Shown: positions 48,156 through 56,523 of the stretch, piece after piece
Position numbering within the stretch: the first letter of the stretch is position 1
Layout: every line of letters begins with the position of its first letter
Notes under the pieces: model-generated
The model's database searches: none
Told to the model about the DNA's origin: nothing
Seen by the model: only the letters and a program-made list of their open reading frames with translations
Made by a program: the position numbers and the translations under genes
Source: Sulfitobacter sp. SK011
Lineage (GTDB): Bacteria > Pseudomonadota > Alphaproteobacteria > Rhodobacterales > Rhodobacteraceae
Reading direction: 5' to 3'
NCBI RefSeq assembly: GCF_003352065.1
Contig: NZ_CP025803.1
Coordinates: 620,001-684,000, forward strand
Length of the DNA stretch: 64,000 nucleotides

Positions 48156-48994
48156 CACTTGCCACACTTGCCGAGGTTCTTCAGCCCGCCTTGAAAGGCA
48201 ACTATGCGGTCGCCGGTCTGGTGACATTGGGCTGGGAAGACATGCGCGCCTTTGTTGCAGCAGCTGAGGCCGAAGGGTGCCCCGTGATACTTCAGGCCGG
48301 GCCATCCTGCCGGGTCCATACACCCTTGCCGATTCTGGGCAAGATGTTTCGCCATCTGGCGGAAACGGCCAGTGTCCCGGTCGTGGCGCATCTGGATCAC
48401 GGCTATTCCGTCGAAGAATGCCGCGCCGCATTGGACGCCGGATTTACGTCCTTGATGTACGATGGTTCGCGCAAGCCGTTGGCCCAGAACATTGACGAAA
48501 CTGCTGCGATAGCAAGGCTGGCCCATGATGCTGGCATCTCTTGCGAAGGTGAGATTGGTTTTGTTGGCTACGCCGAAGGCGAAAGTTCGGCGGGAACTGA
48601 TGCAAAAGAAGCCGCGCAATTTGCACGTGAGACCGGTGTGGATGCAATGGCGATCTCGGTAGGCAACGTGCATCTGCAACAAGATAAACAAGGCGGTTTG
48701 GATGTGGCACGCATCGCGGAAATTGAAGCGCTGACAGATGTCCCGCTTGTCATTCACGGCGGCTCTGGCGTGCCTGTCTCACAGCGCAGGGCGCTGGCAA
48801 CGGGGTCGAAGATTTGCAAGTTCAACATCGGTACAGAACTAAGAATGGCGTTTGGGGATGCTTTGCGCCACGCTGTTAACAGTGATCCGGGGCGGTTTGA
48901 CCGCGTTGCGATATTGAAAGAAACCCATGAACCGATGGTGAGGGCAGCAAGAACTGTTCTATCTGCCTTCGGCCATCATCAAAAAGGGGCATGA
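48152..48994 (+). CDS. iolJ: Class II aldolase, probable 6-phospho-5-dehydro-2-deoxy-gluconate aldolase
   Basis: A 280-aa zinc aldolase of the FBA/KBA type. Zinc ligands are seen in VAHLDHGYSVEEC (Asp-His), the glutamate in CEGEIGFVGYAEGE and His in LVIHGGSGVPVSQ. The FNIGTELRMAF segment is typical. Location in the iol operon indicates the IolJ reaction, giving dihydroxyacetone phosphate and malonate semialdehyde. Family is sure; exact step inferred. Confidence 0.86.
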   Translation: MTLATLAEVLQPALKGNYAVAGLVTLGWEDMRAFVAAAEAEGCPVILQAGPSCRVHTPLPILGKMFRHLAETASVPVVAHLDHGYSVEECRAALDAGFTSLMYDGSRKPLAQNIDETAAIARLAHDAGISCEGEIGFVGYAEGESSAGTDAKEAAQFARETGVDAMAISVGNVHLQQDKQGGLDVARIAEIEALTDVPLVIHGGSGVPVSQRRALATGSKICKFNIGTELRMAFGDALRHAVNSDPGRFDRVAILKETHEPMVRAARTVLSAFGHHQKGA

Positions 48995-49981
48995 ATGATG
49001 CGGATCGGAATATTGGGGTGTGGCCGAATTGGGCAGGTCCATGCCCGCTCCTTCATGCGGCTGCGCGATGCTTCACTCGTCGCTGTTGCAGATGCATTCC
49101 CTGAGGCCGCGCAATCACTCGCTGAACAAACGGGTGCCGAAGTGCGTGACGCTCAGGCGATTATCGAATCCAAGGATATTGACGCGGTCATCCTCTGCAC
49201 ACCGACCGACACACATTACGATCTGATTCACGCGGCTGCAAAAGCTGGCAAGGCGATTTTTTGCGAAAAACCGGTAGATCTGTCTGCTGCGCGCATTCGC
49301 GATTGTATAGACGTTGTGCGCACCAGTGGCGTGGCGTTCATGACTGCGTTCAACCGACGCTTCGATCCGAACTTTGCCAATGTCCAGGCACGCATTGCCG
49401 AAGGTGCCATTGGCGCGGTCGAGATTGTGACCATCCAATCCAGAGACCCGAACCCACCACCGATCTCGTATATCAAAAGCTCTGGCGGGATATTCCGCGA
49501 CATGATGATCCATGATTTCGACATGGCGCGTTTCCTTTTGGGTGAGGAGCCGATCAGCGTCTATGCCGTCGGATCGGCCTTGGTCGATCCTGAAATTGGC
49601 GCGGCCGGGGATGTCGATACTGCGGCAGTGACATTAACCACAGCGGGTGGAAAAATCTGCCAGATATCCAATTCACGCCGGGCCACCTATGGCTACGACC
49701 AGCGGATCGAAGTGCACGGTGCAAAGGGCATGTTGCGCGCCGATAACATACTGGAAAACACAGTAGAGCAGGCCACGGCGACCGGATTTATCCGGGCACC
49801 CGCACAACACTTTTTCCTCGAACGGTACGAGGCGGCGTATCTGGCTGAAATTAGTCATTTCGTTGAGACAGTGAGCAAGGGTGAAGCGCCAAAACCGTCG
49901 ATCGAGGATGGGCTCAAGGCGCAATTGCTGGCAGATGCCGCAGCACTTTCGCTTGAAAAAGGGCAACCCGTTTCTGTCTGA
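48995..49981 (+). CDS. iolG: Inositol 2-dehydrogenase-like (Gfo/Idh/MocA) (3)
   Basis: A 328-aa dehydrogenase. It begins RIGILGCGRIGQVHARS, carries FCEKPVDLSAARI and the catalytic segment IHDFDMARFLLGEEP, and FMTAFNRRFDPNF is characteristic of inositol 2-dehydrogenases. Its start (ATG at 48995 or 48998) follows the aldolase stop directly. It should catalyse the first step, myo-inositol to 2-keto-myo-inositol. Of the three dehydrogenases in the window this one is most IolG-like. Confidence 0.85.
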   Translation: MMRIGILGCGRIGQVHARSFMRLRDASLVAVADAFPEAAQSLAEQTGAEVRDAQAIIESKDIDAVILCTPTDTHYDLIHAAAKAGKAIFCEKPVDLSAARIRDCIDVVRTSGVAFMTAFNRRFDPNFANVQARIAEGAIGAVEIVTIQSRDPNPPPISYIKSSGGIFRDMMIHDFDMARFLLGEEPISVYAVGSALVDPEIGAAGDVDTAAVTLTTAGGKICQISNSRRATYGYDQRIEVHGAKGMLRADNILENTVEQATATGFIRAPAQHFFLERYEAAYLAEISHFVETVSKGEAPKPSIEDGLKAQLLADAAALSLEKGQPVSV

Positions 49982-50062
49982 CGGTTTGGAGATGGATCAT
50001 CATGAAGTTTGGTCAAACTCGGACGCGATGATACAATTTGCCGAAGAATGAGGTTGACCAAG

Positions 50063-51796
50063 ATGGCCCTGAAAGACAGCAAAGATCTTCGTTCTGCCCG
50101 ATGGTACGCACCTGATGACCTGCGGTCCTTTGGGCATCGTTCCCGCACTTTGCAAATGGGGTTATCTGCCGAGGATTGGGAAGGCAAACCCATCATCGCG
50201 ATATTGAACACCTGGTCCGACCTTCAACCTTGTCACATGCATTTTCGAGACCGTGTGGCGTTTGTGAAGAAGGGAATTTTACAATCAGGCGGCATGCCTG
50301 TGGAGATCCCGGTGCATTCTCTGGGCGAGCAACTGCTGAAACCCACTGCAATGCTTTATCGCAACATGGTCGCGATGGAGGTGGAAGAAGTTCTTCGGTC
50401 TAATCCCGTTGACGGTGCTGTTTTGATGGGAGGCTGCGATAAATCCACACCTGCGTTGATTATGGGTGCGGTGTCGATGGGGTTACCGTTCATCTTTCTT
50501 CCAGCCGGACCGATGTTGCGCGGACATTATGCGGGGCGAACATTGGGGTCGGGTGCCGACGCATGGAAATATTGGGATGAGCGGCGCGCTGGCAATATAT
50601 CCAAATCAGAATGGCAAGGTGTCGAAAGTGGCATTGCGCGGTCATACGGCCACTGCATGACAATGGGTACTGCCAGCACGATGACCGCTCTTGCTGATGC
50701 GTGGGGTCTGTGCCTGCCGGGTGCTTCATCAATCCCAGCCGCAGATGCGAACCATCAACGCATGAGCGCTGCATGCGGGCGGCGGATCGTTGACATGGTT
50801 TGGGAGGATCTGACCCCTGACAAAATCATGACCCCGGCCAGCACCCGCAATGCCGTCACGGTGGCCATGGCAACGGGATGTTCGACCAACGCCATCATTC
50901 ACCTGATCGCCATGGCACGACGGGCCGGCAGTGCCCTTACCCTTGATGATCTGGATGCGATTGGCCGCACAACTCCGGTGATCGCCAACATACGCCCCTC
51001 TGGCAACCAATACCTGATGGAAGATTTCTATTATGCGGGTGGCCTTGTTGCCCTGATGAAAGAACTGGGGCCGAAGCTGGATTTGACCACGCTTACGGTA
51101 ACAGGAGAGAGCCTTGGCGACGGCCTGAAGGATGCAAAAAATTACAACGAGGATGTGATCCGGCCGCTGACCAATCCGGTCTATCATGAAGGATCACTGG
51201 CGGTTCTGAAAGGCAATCTTGCCCCCGATGGTGCGGTGATCAAACCGGCTGCAATGGACCCGAAATTCATGACCCACCGCGGCCCTGCGATTGTGGCGAA
51301 CTCGTATCCGGAATTATCCAAAATCATCAATGATCCGCAGGCCCAGATCACAGCCGATCACGTGCTGATCCTGCGCAATGCGGGGCCACAGGGGGGGCCG
51401 GGGATGCCGGAATGGGGCATGATCCCCATGCCACAAAAGTTGTTGAATGAAGGTCATCGCGATATGGTCCGCCTGTCAGATGCGCGGATGAGCGGCACAA
51501 GCTACGGCGCTTGTATCCTTCATGTCGCTCCGGAAGCGTTTATCGGAGGACCCTTGGCATTGGTCGAAACCGGAGACATTATTTTGCTGGATGTCCCAAA
51601 CCGCCGCTTGGAAGTTGAACTTTCAGAAGATGAACTAACCCAGCGGCGGGAACGGTGGCAGCCGCCCGAGCCAAAATATGAAAGGGGCTATGGCTGGATA
51701 TTTTCCAAACATATCGAACAAGCTGACAAGGGCTGTGATTTCGATTTTCTGGGTACCGAATTTGGTGCGCCTGTTCCTGAACCGGACATCCATTGA
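50063..51796 (+). CDS. IlvD/Edd-family dehydratase, sugar-acid type (L-arabinonate dehydratase-like)
   Basis: A 577-aa iron-sulfur dehydratase. Three cysteines expected for a 2Fe-2S cluster are present: Cys57 (SDLQPCHMHF), Cys125 (LMGGCDKSTPA) and Cys198 (YGHCMTMGTAST). The arrangement and length match L-arabinonate-type dehydratases rather than IlvD for amino-acid synthesis (SARWYAPDDLRSFGHRSR is typical). ATG 50063 is preferred; earlier in-frame ATG and TTG codons exist. It lies 81 bp after iolG, in the same direction, and may dehydrate a sugar acid arising in the pathway or from a second substrate. Confidence 0.88.
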   Translation: MALKDSKDLRSARWYAPDDLRSFGHRSRTLQMGLSAEDWEGKPIIAILNTWSDLQPCHMHFRDRVAFVKKGILQSGGMPVEIPVHSLGEQLLKPTAMLYRNMVAMEVEEVLRSNPVDGAVLMGGCDKSTPALIMGAVSMGLPFIFLPAGPMLRGHYAGRTLGSGADAWKYWDERRAGNISKSEWQGVESGIARSYGHCMTMGTASTMTALADAWGLCLPGASSIPAADANHQRMSAACGRRIVDMVWEDLTPDKIMTPASTRNAVTVAMATGCSTNAIIHLIAMARRAGSALTLDDLDAIGRTTPVIANIRPSGNQYLMEDFYYAGGLVALMKELGPKLDLTTLTVTGESLGDGLKDAKNYNEDVIRPLTNPVYHEGSLAVLKGNLAPDGAVIKPAAMDPKFMTHRGPAIVANSYPELSKIINDPQAQITADHVLILRNAGPQGGPGMPEWGMIPMPQKLLNEGHRDMVRLSDARMSGTSYGACILHVAPEAFIGGPLALVETGDIILLDVPNRRLEVELSEDELTQRRERWQPPEPKYERGYGWIFSKHIEQADKGCDFDFLGTEFGAPVPEPDIH

Positions 51797-51825
51797 CAGA
51801 TTGGTAGACGTTTCCGGTTCGACCG

Positions 51826-52359
51826 CTAGAAAAGTCGGCAACCACTTTCGGTGATTGGCCCACGATACACAGGGCGGCCGGGAGCGGGATTGATAATCAC
51901 CCTTTGAATACCCGTCAGACTGCGCATGCACCGATTGGCCGCCTGTCCACCTGCATTTTTTCCATCCACATAGATATCAAGCCAGACATGACCATTATAT
52001 CCACTGTGACAGGGACCATATTGTGGTGTGTTGCCGTCCCCGCATAAGTCTTCGACAATTGCATACTTTTGCAGGCGGGGAATGTAAAACCGAGTGCCTG
52101 CCGGGAAGTCCATCACGCTGCGCCCCCCATGTTTGACATGTCCCACGGCGAGCGTGACCGGATCGCGGTATGTACCGGAACCACCGGCCTGACGGTGCAC
52201 CACTGGGCGCGCGATCTGGCTTGATCCTCTGGGTGTGTTGTCCCAATAACTGTACCCTGTCAGAAATGCATTAAACTGCTGTTCCGCCGATGCTATGTTG
52301 GCACCACATGCCGCAAAAGCAGCACATGCTAAAATCCGAAAGTACTGACCAAGCTCCAT
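51826..52359 (-). CDS. Small secreted double-psi beta-barrel-like protein
   Basis: A 177-aa protein with a signal peptide (residues 1-25, ending NIASAEQQ). The mature part begins FNAFLTGYSYWDNTPRGSSQ and continues with GGSGTYRDPVTLAVG, FPAGTRFYIPRL and YAIVEDLCGDGNTP, which resembles an expansin/RlpA-like barrel found in some fungal and bacterial secreted proteins. Asp residues in SYWDN and VEDLCGD are where such barrels keep catalytic acids. Four or more cysteines suggest disulfides. It is convergent with the dehydratase gene. Function, perhaps polysaccharide or peptidoglycan binding, is inferred. Confidence 0.65.
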   Translation of the reverse strand: MELGQYFRILACAAFAACGANIASAEQQFNAFLTGYSYWDNTPRGSSQIARPVVHRQAGGSGTYRDPVTLAVGHVKHGGRSVMDFPAGTRFYIPRLQKYAIVEDLCGDGNTPQYGPCHSGYNGHVWLDIYVDGKNAGGQAANRCMRSLTGIQRVIINPAPGRPVYRGPITESGCRLF

Positions 52360-53094
52360 CTCGATTGTCCCCTTTTCAAATCAAACCGCGTGTCTGGCCG
52401 CCACGTGTGAGAGGCCGAGCGATCATGCGAAGGTGGACAGAAATGGTTGATGAATGCTTAAGACCTGGGGGCGGAAACCAGTTAGAAATATGACGGTTTG
52501 TTACGGTTGCACTGAAGTGGGTCGAGAAGTCAGTCCATTTTGCAGCCCCTCAAAATCAACTTGAGTCAGTGCAATCTCAAGAAAACCAAATTCAACAGGA
52601 GCAAAATTTAGAATCAGGTAGGGTAATGGAATATTCACTCAACTTGTAATTGTCTTTATTGAAAGAAGTCACGTTGAAGGTGATCGTAAGAGCGCCAATA
52701 TCGGTTTTCAAAGACGATCGTGTTCTTTTTCAGAACGACCTTTCTACTGTCGGTTGAGATTGCGCGAATTCGCAACGCAATCCGTGACACGACAATGGAT
52801 ATCATCATATATTATTGGGGGCTACTTTGGGTCAGCAGACGTTTGTGAGGCTGCTGGATCCGGTTAAAGTTGTTAATTCCGGGCGGATCCAATTTCTGCA
52901 AAACTGCGCTGAGCGCGCCGCACTGGAATTAGGTGATTGGTGAATTGTTGAGTGGGGTGCTGTTTCTGATTAATTGTCGGCTATTTTTATAAAATTTCAT
53001 TTGAATTCTCCGTGCGCCCAAATCGTACCTGAGAATTCATGCCCACAGCAGTGAGAAATTCACTGTTTCATTTAACGTTCTTCCGGAGCGAAGT
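52360..53094. other. 735-bp AT-rich intergenic region, probable divergent promoters
   Basis: This separates the small secreted protein from the exopolysaccharide pair and is visibly richer in A+T than its flanks. It includes an inverted repeat GGATCCG (52856-52862) / CGGATCC (52884-52890) around a TTAA-rich centre. A 38-codon frame beginning TTG near 52827 crosses it but has no recognisable features. No other gene is seen. Confidence 0.5.
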
Positions 53095-56000
53095 TTGCAC
53101 AAATCGTCACATTCATTTCGCGATCCGAGGATCGAACGCGGCTTGTCTGAACGAGTTTTTTTCGATCCGAGCAATCGCCGGCGCGGGCGAATTCTGTATT
53201 CCGGGGCAACATTATTGGTTGCCGTTTTTTTATGGGTGATAATTTTTTCAGTGGGGCTCATGTCGACCCATGAACTGGAAGCGGCTCTTCCAGATGATCT
53301 TGTCCACATAAAAGGACAGTTCACCCAAACCGGATCAGAAAAGGATCGAAATGCGCCAAGCAGAATTGATGGTTTTACAACTGCAATCGAAACATACCAT
53401 CGCCAAGCTGCCGCTGAATATCGCTGCCTGCCGACCAACGGGCAAGCAAAGATGGGCGCGGCCGCGCCCGTAAAACAAATATATGGCTTTGTTCCCAGCA
53501 CGCATTCCTGGAGCGGCGATGCGCTTGAACAAAGTTGTGATACGATCGATGTTCTTGTCCCTGAATGGTACGAATTGGGCGGCGGTCCTCAAGGGCTTGC
53601 AATGCAGGACCCAAACGCTGAGGCACGGGCGACATTGCTTGAAGATGCGGCGCGCCATCCCCGTCAGATAGAGGTTTTGCCGGTGATCTCATTCGGGGAA
53701 ACCGCAGCGCAGCTTTATCTTACTGCGCCAGGACAGGCCGAAATCAATGTTTCACTGGCTCGTTTCTTTGATCGGTGGAACCCTGCCAACGACGTGGTCG
53801 GCGCGTGTCTGGATGTGACCAACTTGTCCCAACAAGGCACGGCTGCGTTTGCGTCCCTGCTGAGACAGGTCGGACGGAGCCTGAAAGAACAGGGACTTCG
53901 AACCTGCATCATAATGCCGTGGGCGGCCGACCGTCGTTCATTCAGAATAGCAGATCGCTTTGCGGATATCATTGTGGCCAAGGCATTTGCCGAACCCTGG
54001 ATAGGATCGGCACCACAACCGCTCGCGGCGACCGACTGGTTTGAACGTCAAGTTGAAATGCTGCAGACGACGGTCGCACCAGAGAAGCTGGTTATTGCAC
54101 TTGGCACGTTCACGGTCGATTGGGTATCGGGCACGCCAAAGCCGCAAACCGTTCCCTACGCCAAAGCCATGTCCGCCTTGGCGCAGGCCGAAAAAGCGCC
54201 ACAGTTTGAACCGACCGTCGGCAATGCGCGCGCCGTCTTTGTTGATGCCAAGGGATTTCAACACCGGCTTTGGATGCTGGACGCGGTGACGATGCATAAC
54301 CAGCTGTTGCTGTTAACTGACCGCGACGTGGCCTCCATCGGAGTGTGGGGTTTGGGATACGAAGATCCGGGGATTTGGGCGGTTCTGGATCAGGCGCGGA
54401 AATCACAACCACTGTCCGCCGACAGCTTGAGTAACGTCGTCTTTTCCAACTACGTTGAACGTATTGGAAATGGCCCGTTTGTATCGCCGATATCAATGCC
54501 AATCGTCGGCCAACGTGACGTGTCTGTTGATCCACAGAGCAACCAAATAGTGTCGCTCAGCTATCCCAAAATGCCACAGGCCAGTGTCGTTCGCTTTTAT
54601 GGACAGGGGCAGGCAAACAAGGTTGTGCTGACTTTCGATGATGGACCTGATCCAGCCTTTACGCCCAAGACACTGGACATCCTTAAAAGTACGGACACGC
54701 CAGCAACATTTTTTGTGTTGGGCAATAATGTTTTGAAATCTCCGGAATTGGTCGAGCGCATTCTGGCAGAGGGGCATGAATTAGGATCGCATACCTATTC
54801 CCATCCTCGCATGGGTGACATTTCTGCCGGACGGGCAACGATCGAAATCAACTCAGTCCAACAATTGGTTAACGGTATTACGGGCAAGGAGATGCGTCTC
54901 TACCGGGAACCATACATGGTCAGCGGAGGACCTGTATCTTCCAAGCAGGTCGCGTCGTTATTGCCGCTGGAGAAGTTGGGGTATGTGATCGCGGGCATGG
55001 ATATCGTGCCTGATGACTGGGTGCCACAAGCCCCCGAACTTTTGGTTAGAAAAATTGTTGCCGAAGTAGAAGAAAATGCAGGTGGCATTATTCTCTTGCA
55101 TGATGGTGGCGGTGATCAAACTCACATGGTCAAAGCCTTGCCAATGGTGATCGAGACACTGCGTGACAAAGGTTATGTATTTACATCCATCGCCGATTTT
55201 CTTGAGACTTCACCGCAAAGCCTGCTGCATGATACGGGCGGCCTGAATTCAACATTTCAAAAGCTCTCTTTTCAGGCAGTTGGCAACAGCTGGTCCCTGC
55301 TTGAGATCATTTTTTGGTCAGTTCTGACAATTGGTTTGCTGCGGTCGGTGTTCCTTTTGATCCTGACTGCCGCGCGCCAGCGGCACCTGCCACCTAATGG
55401 CCATGCGCCATCTGTCACGATTGTCATTCCCGCGTTCAACGAGGCGGACGTGATTGGTGCATGCATCGAGAATGTTCTGGCGACAGAGTATTCTGATTTT
55501 GACGTGATCATTATTGATGATGGGTCAACCGATGGCACCTATGAGGCGGCGATGGTATTTGCGGATCACTCGTTGATCACAGTTCTGAAGCAACCAAACA
55601 GGGGCAAGGCCAGTGCGATAAACGCGGCGTTGTTTGAAACGGACAGCGACGTGTTGATCTGCATTGATGCTGATTCACATATCCACCGCCGGGCCGTCGG
55701 ATATTTGGCCGCGCATTTCAAAGACCCTGCAATCGGTGCCGTTGCAGGACGGGTTGTGGTTGGCAATCGCACCAATATCCTGACGCGCCTTCAGGCGCTT
55801 GAATATATTACAGCTCAGAGCATTGAGCGGCGTGCGAAAGAATACCTTAACGCCATCACAGTCGTGCCCGGTGCAATCGGGGCATGGCGGACCACAGCCT
55901 TGATGGAGGCGGGCATATTCTCGACCGAAACACTGACCGAGGATGCTGACATGACCATGGCAATCATCCGAACGGATTACCGCGTCGCCTACGAAGAAAG

Positions 56001-56523
56001 GGCGATCGCGACGACCGAAACCCCGAGCACCGTCAAAGGTTTGCTGGCGCAGCGTTTACGCTGGTCATTAGGGATGATGCAGGCCGGTTGGAAACATCGT
56101 GGCGCAATGGTTGAGGGCCGCAAACTTGGCCTGATTTCGCTGCCCGATTTGGCCATCTTTGGATACCTTATGCCGCTATTGGCACCTCTGGCTGATCTTT
56201 TTCTGATCATCCTGATCTACAACTTTTTTAGCAGCTCAGGCCTACCCACACAGGGCGTCCCTGCATCAGCATCAGGTTCAATGCTGTTGGCCTATCTTGC
56301 GTTACCGATGTTTGAAGTTCTGACTGTGGCGCTCGCCTTTAGAATGGATCCCAGAGAAGATCGTCGTTTAATGTGGCTGATCCCCTTGCAGCGAATATTC
56401 TATCGCCAGCTGCTGTATTATTCCGTCATCCGGGCGCTCTGGCGCGCGGCCACTGGATCATTGGCGAAATGGGGTCGTGCGAACCGACTGGGTTTCGAAT
56501 TTGATCATTCAAGACTGACATGA
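53095..56523 (+). CDS. Trimodular GH18 - polysaccharide deacetylase (CE4) - GT2 glycosyltransferase
   Basis: A 1142-aa membrane protein. TTG 53095 is chosen because GGAG lies 6 nt upstream and it includes the membrane helix at ~33-55; the next ATG would cut it. Residues ~110-450 look like a GH18-type barrel (IGVWGLGYEDPGIWAVLD). Residues ~505-720 are a NodB/CE4 domain with LTFDDGPDPAFTP (Asp515, Asp516) and HTYSHP (His566, His570). After a helix (~738-765), residues ~773-1000 are a GT2 domain with VTIVIPAFNEAD, DDGS (808-811), DAD (858-860), TEDAD (948-952) and QRLRW (986-990), followed by more helices. A synthase that also deacetylates and trims a beta-linked amino-sugar polymer is inferred. 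It overlaps the next gene by 4 bp. Confidence 0.88.
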   Translation: MHKSSHSFRDPRIERGLSERVFFDPSNRRRGRILYSGATLLVAVFLWVIIFSVGLMSTHELEAALPDDLVHIKGQFTQTGSEKDRNAPSRIDGFTTAIETYHRQAAAEYRCLPTNGQAKMGAAAPVKQIYGFVPSTHSWSGDALEQSCDTIDVLVPEWYELGGGPQGLAMQDPNAEARATLLEDAARHPRQIEVLPVISFGETAAQLYLTAPGQAEINVSLARFFDRWNPANDVVGACLDVTNLSQQGTAAFASLLRQVGRSLKEQGLRTCIIMPWAADRRSFRIADRFADIIVAKAFAEPWIGSAPQPLAATDWFERQVEMLQTTVAPEKLVIALGTFTVDWVSGTPKPQTVPYAKAMSALAQAEKAPQFEPTVGNARAVFVDAKGFQHRLWMLDAVTMHNQLLLLTDRDVASIGVWGLGYEDPGIWAVLDQARKSQPLSADSLSNVVFSNYVERIGNGPFVSPISMPIVGQRDVSVDPQSNQIVSLSYPKMPQASVVRFYGQGQANKVVLTFDDGPDPAFTPKTLDILKSTDTPATFFVLGNNVLKSPELVERILAEGHELGSHTYSHPRMGDISAGRATIEINSVQQLVNGITGKEMRLYREPYMVSGGPVSSKQVASLLPLEKLGYVIAGMDIVPDDWVPQAPELLVRKIVAEVEENAGGIILLHDGGGDQTHMVKALPMVIETLRDKGYVFTSIADFLETSPQSLLHDTGGLNSTFQKLSFQAVGNSWSLLEIIFWSVLTIGLLRSVFLLILTAARQRHLPPNGHAPSVTIVIPAFNEADVIGACIENVLATEYSDFDVIIIDDGSTDGTYEAAMVFADHSLITVLKQPNRGKASAINAALFETDSDVLICIDADSHIHRRAVGYLAAHFKDPAIGAVAGRVVVGNRTNILTRLQALEYITAQSIERRAKEYLNAITVVPGAIGAWRTTALMEAGIFSTETLTEDADMTMAIIRTDYRVAYEERAIATTETPSTVKGLLAQRLRWSLGMMQAGWKHRGAMVEGRKLGLISLPDLAIFGYLMPLLAPLADLFLIILIYNFFSSSGLPTQGVPASASGSMLLAYLALPMFEVLTVALAFRMDPREDRRLMWLIPLQRIFYRQLLYYSVIRALWRAATGSLAKWGRANRLGFEFDHSRLT

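Noticed and set aside
52827-52950. 38-codon TTG-start frame in the intergenic region
   Set aside because: No recognisable family, weak start and no conserved-looking pattern; kept only as a note in the gap entry.
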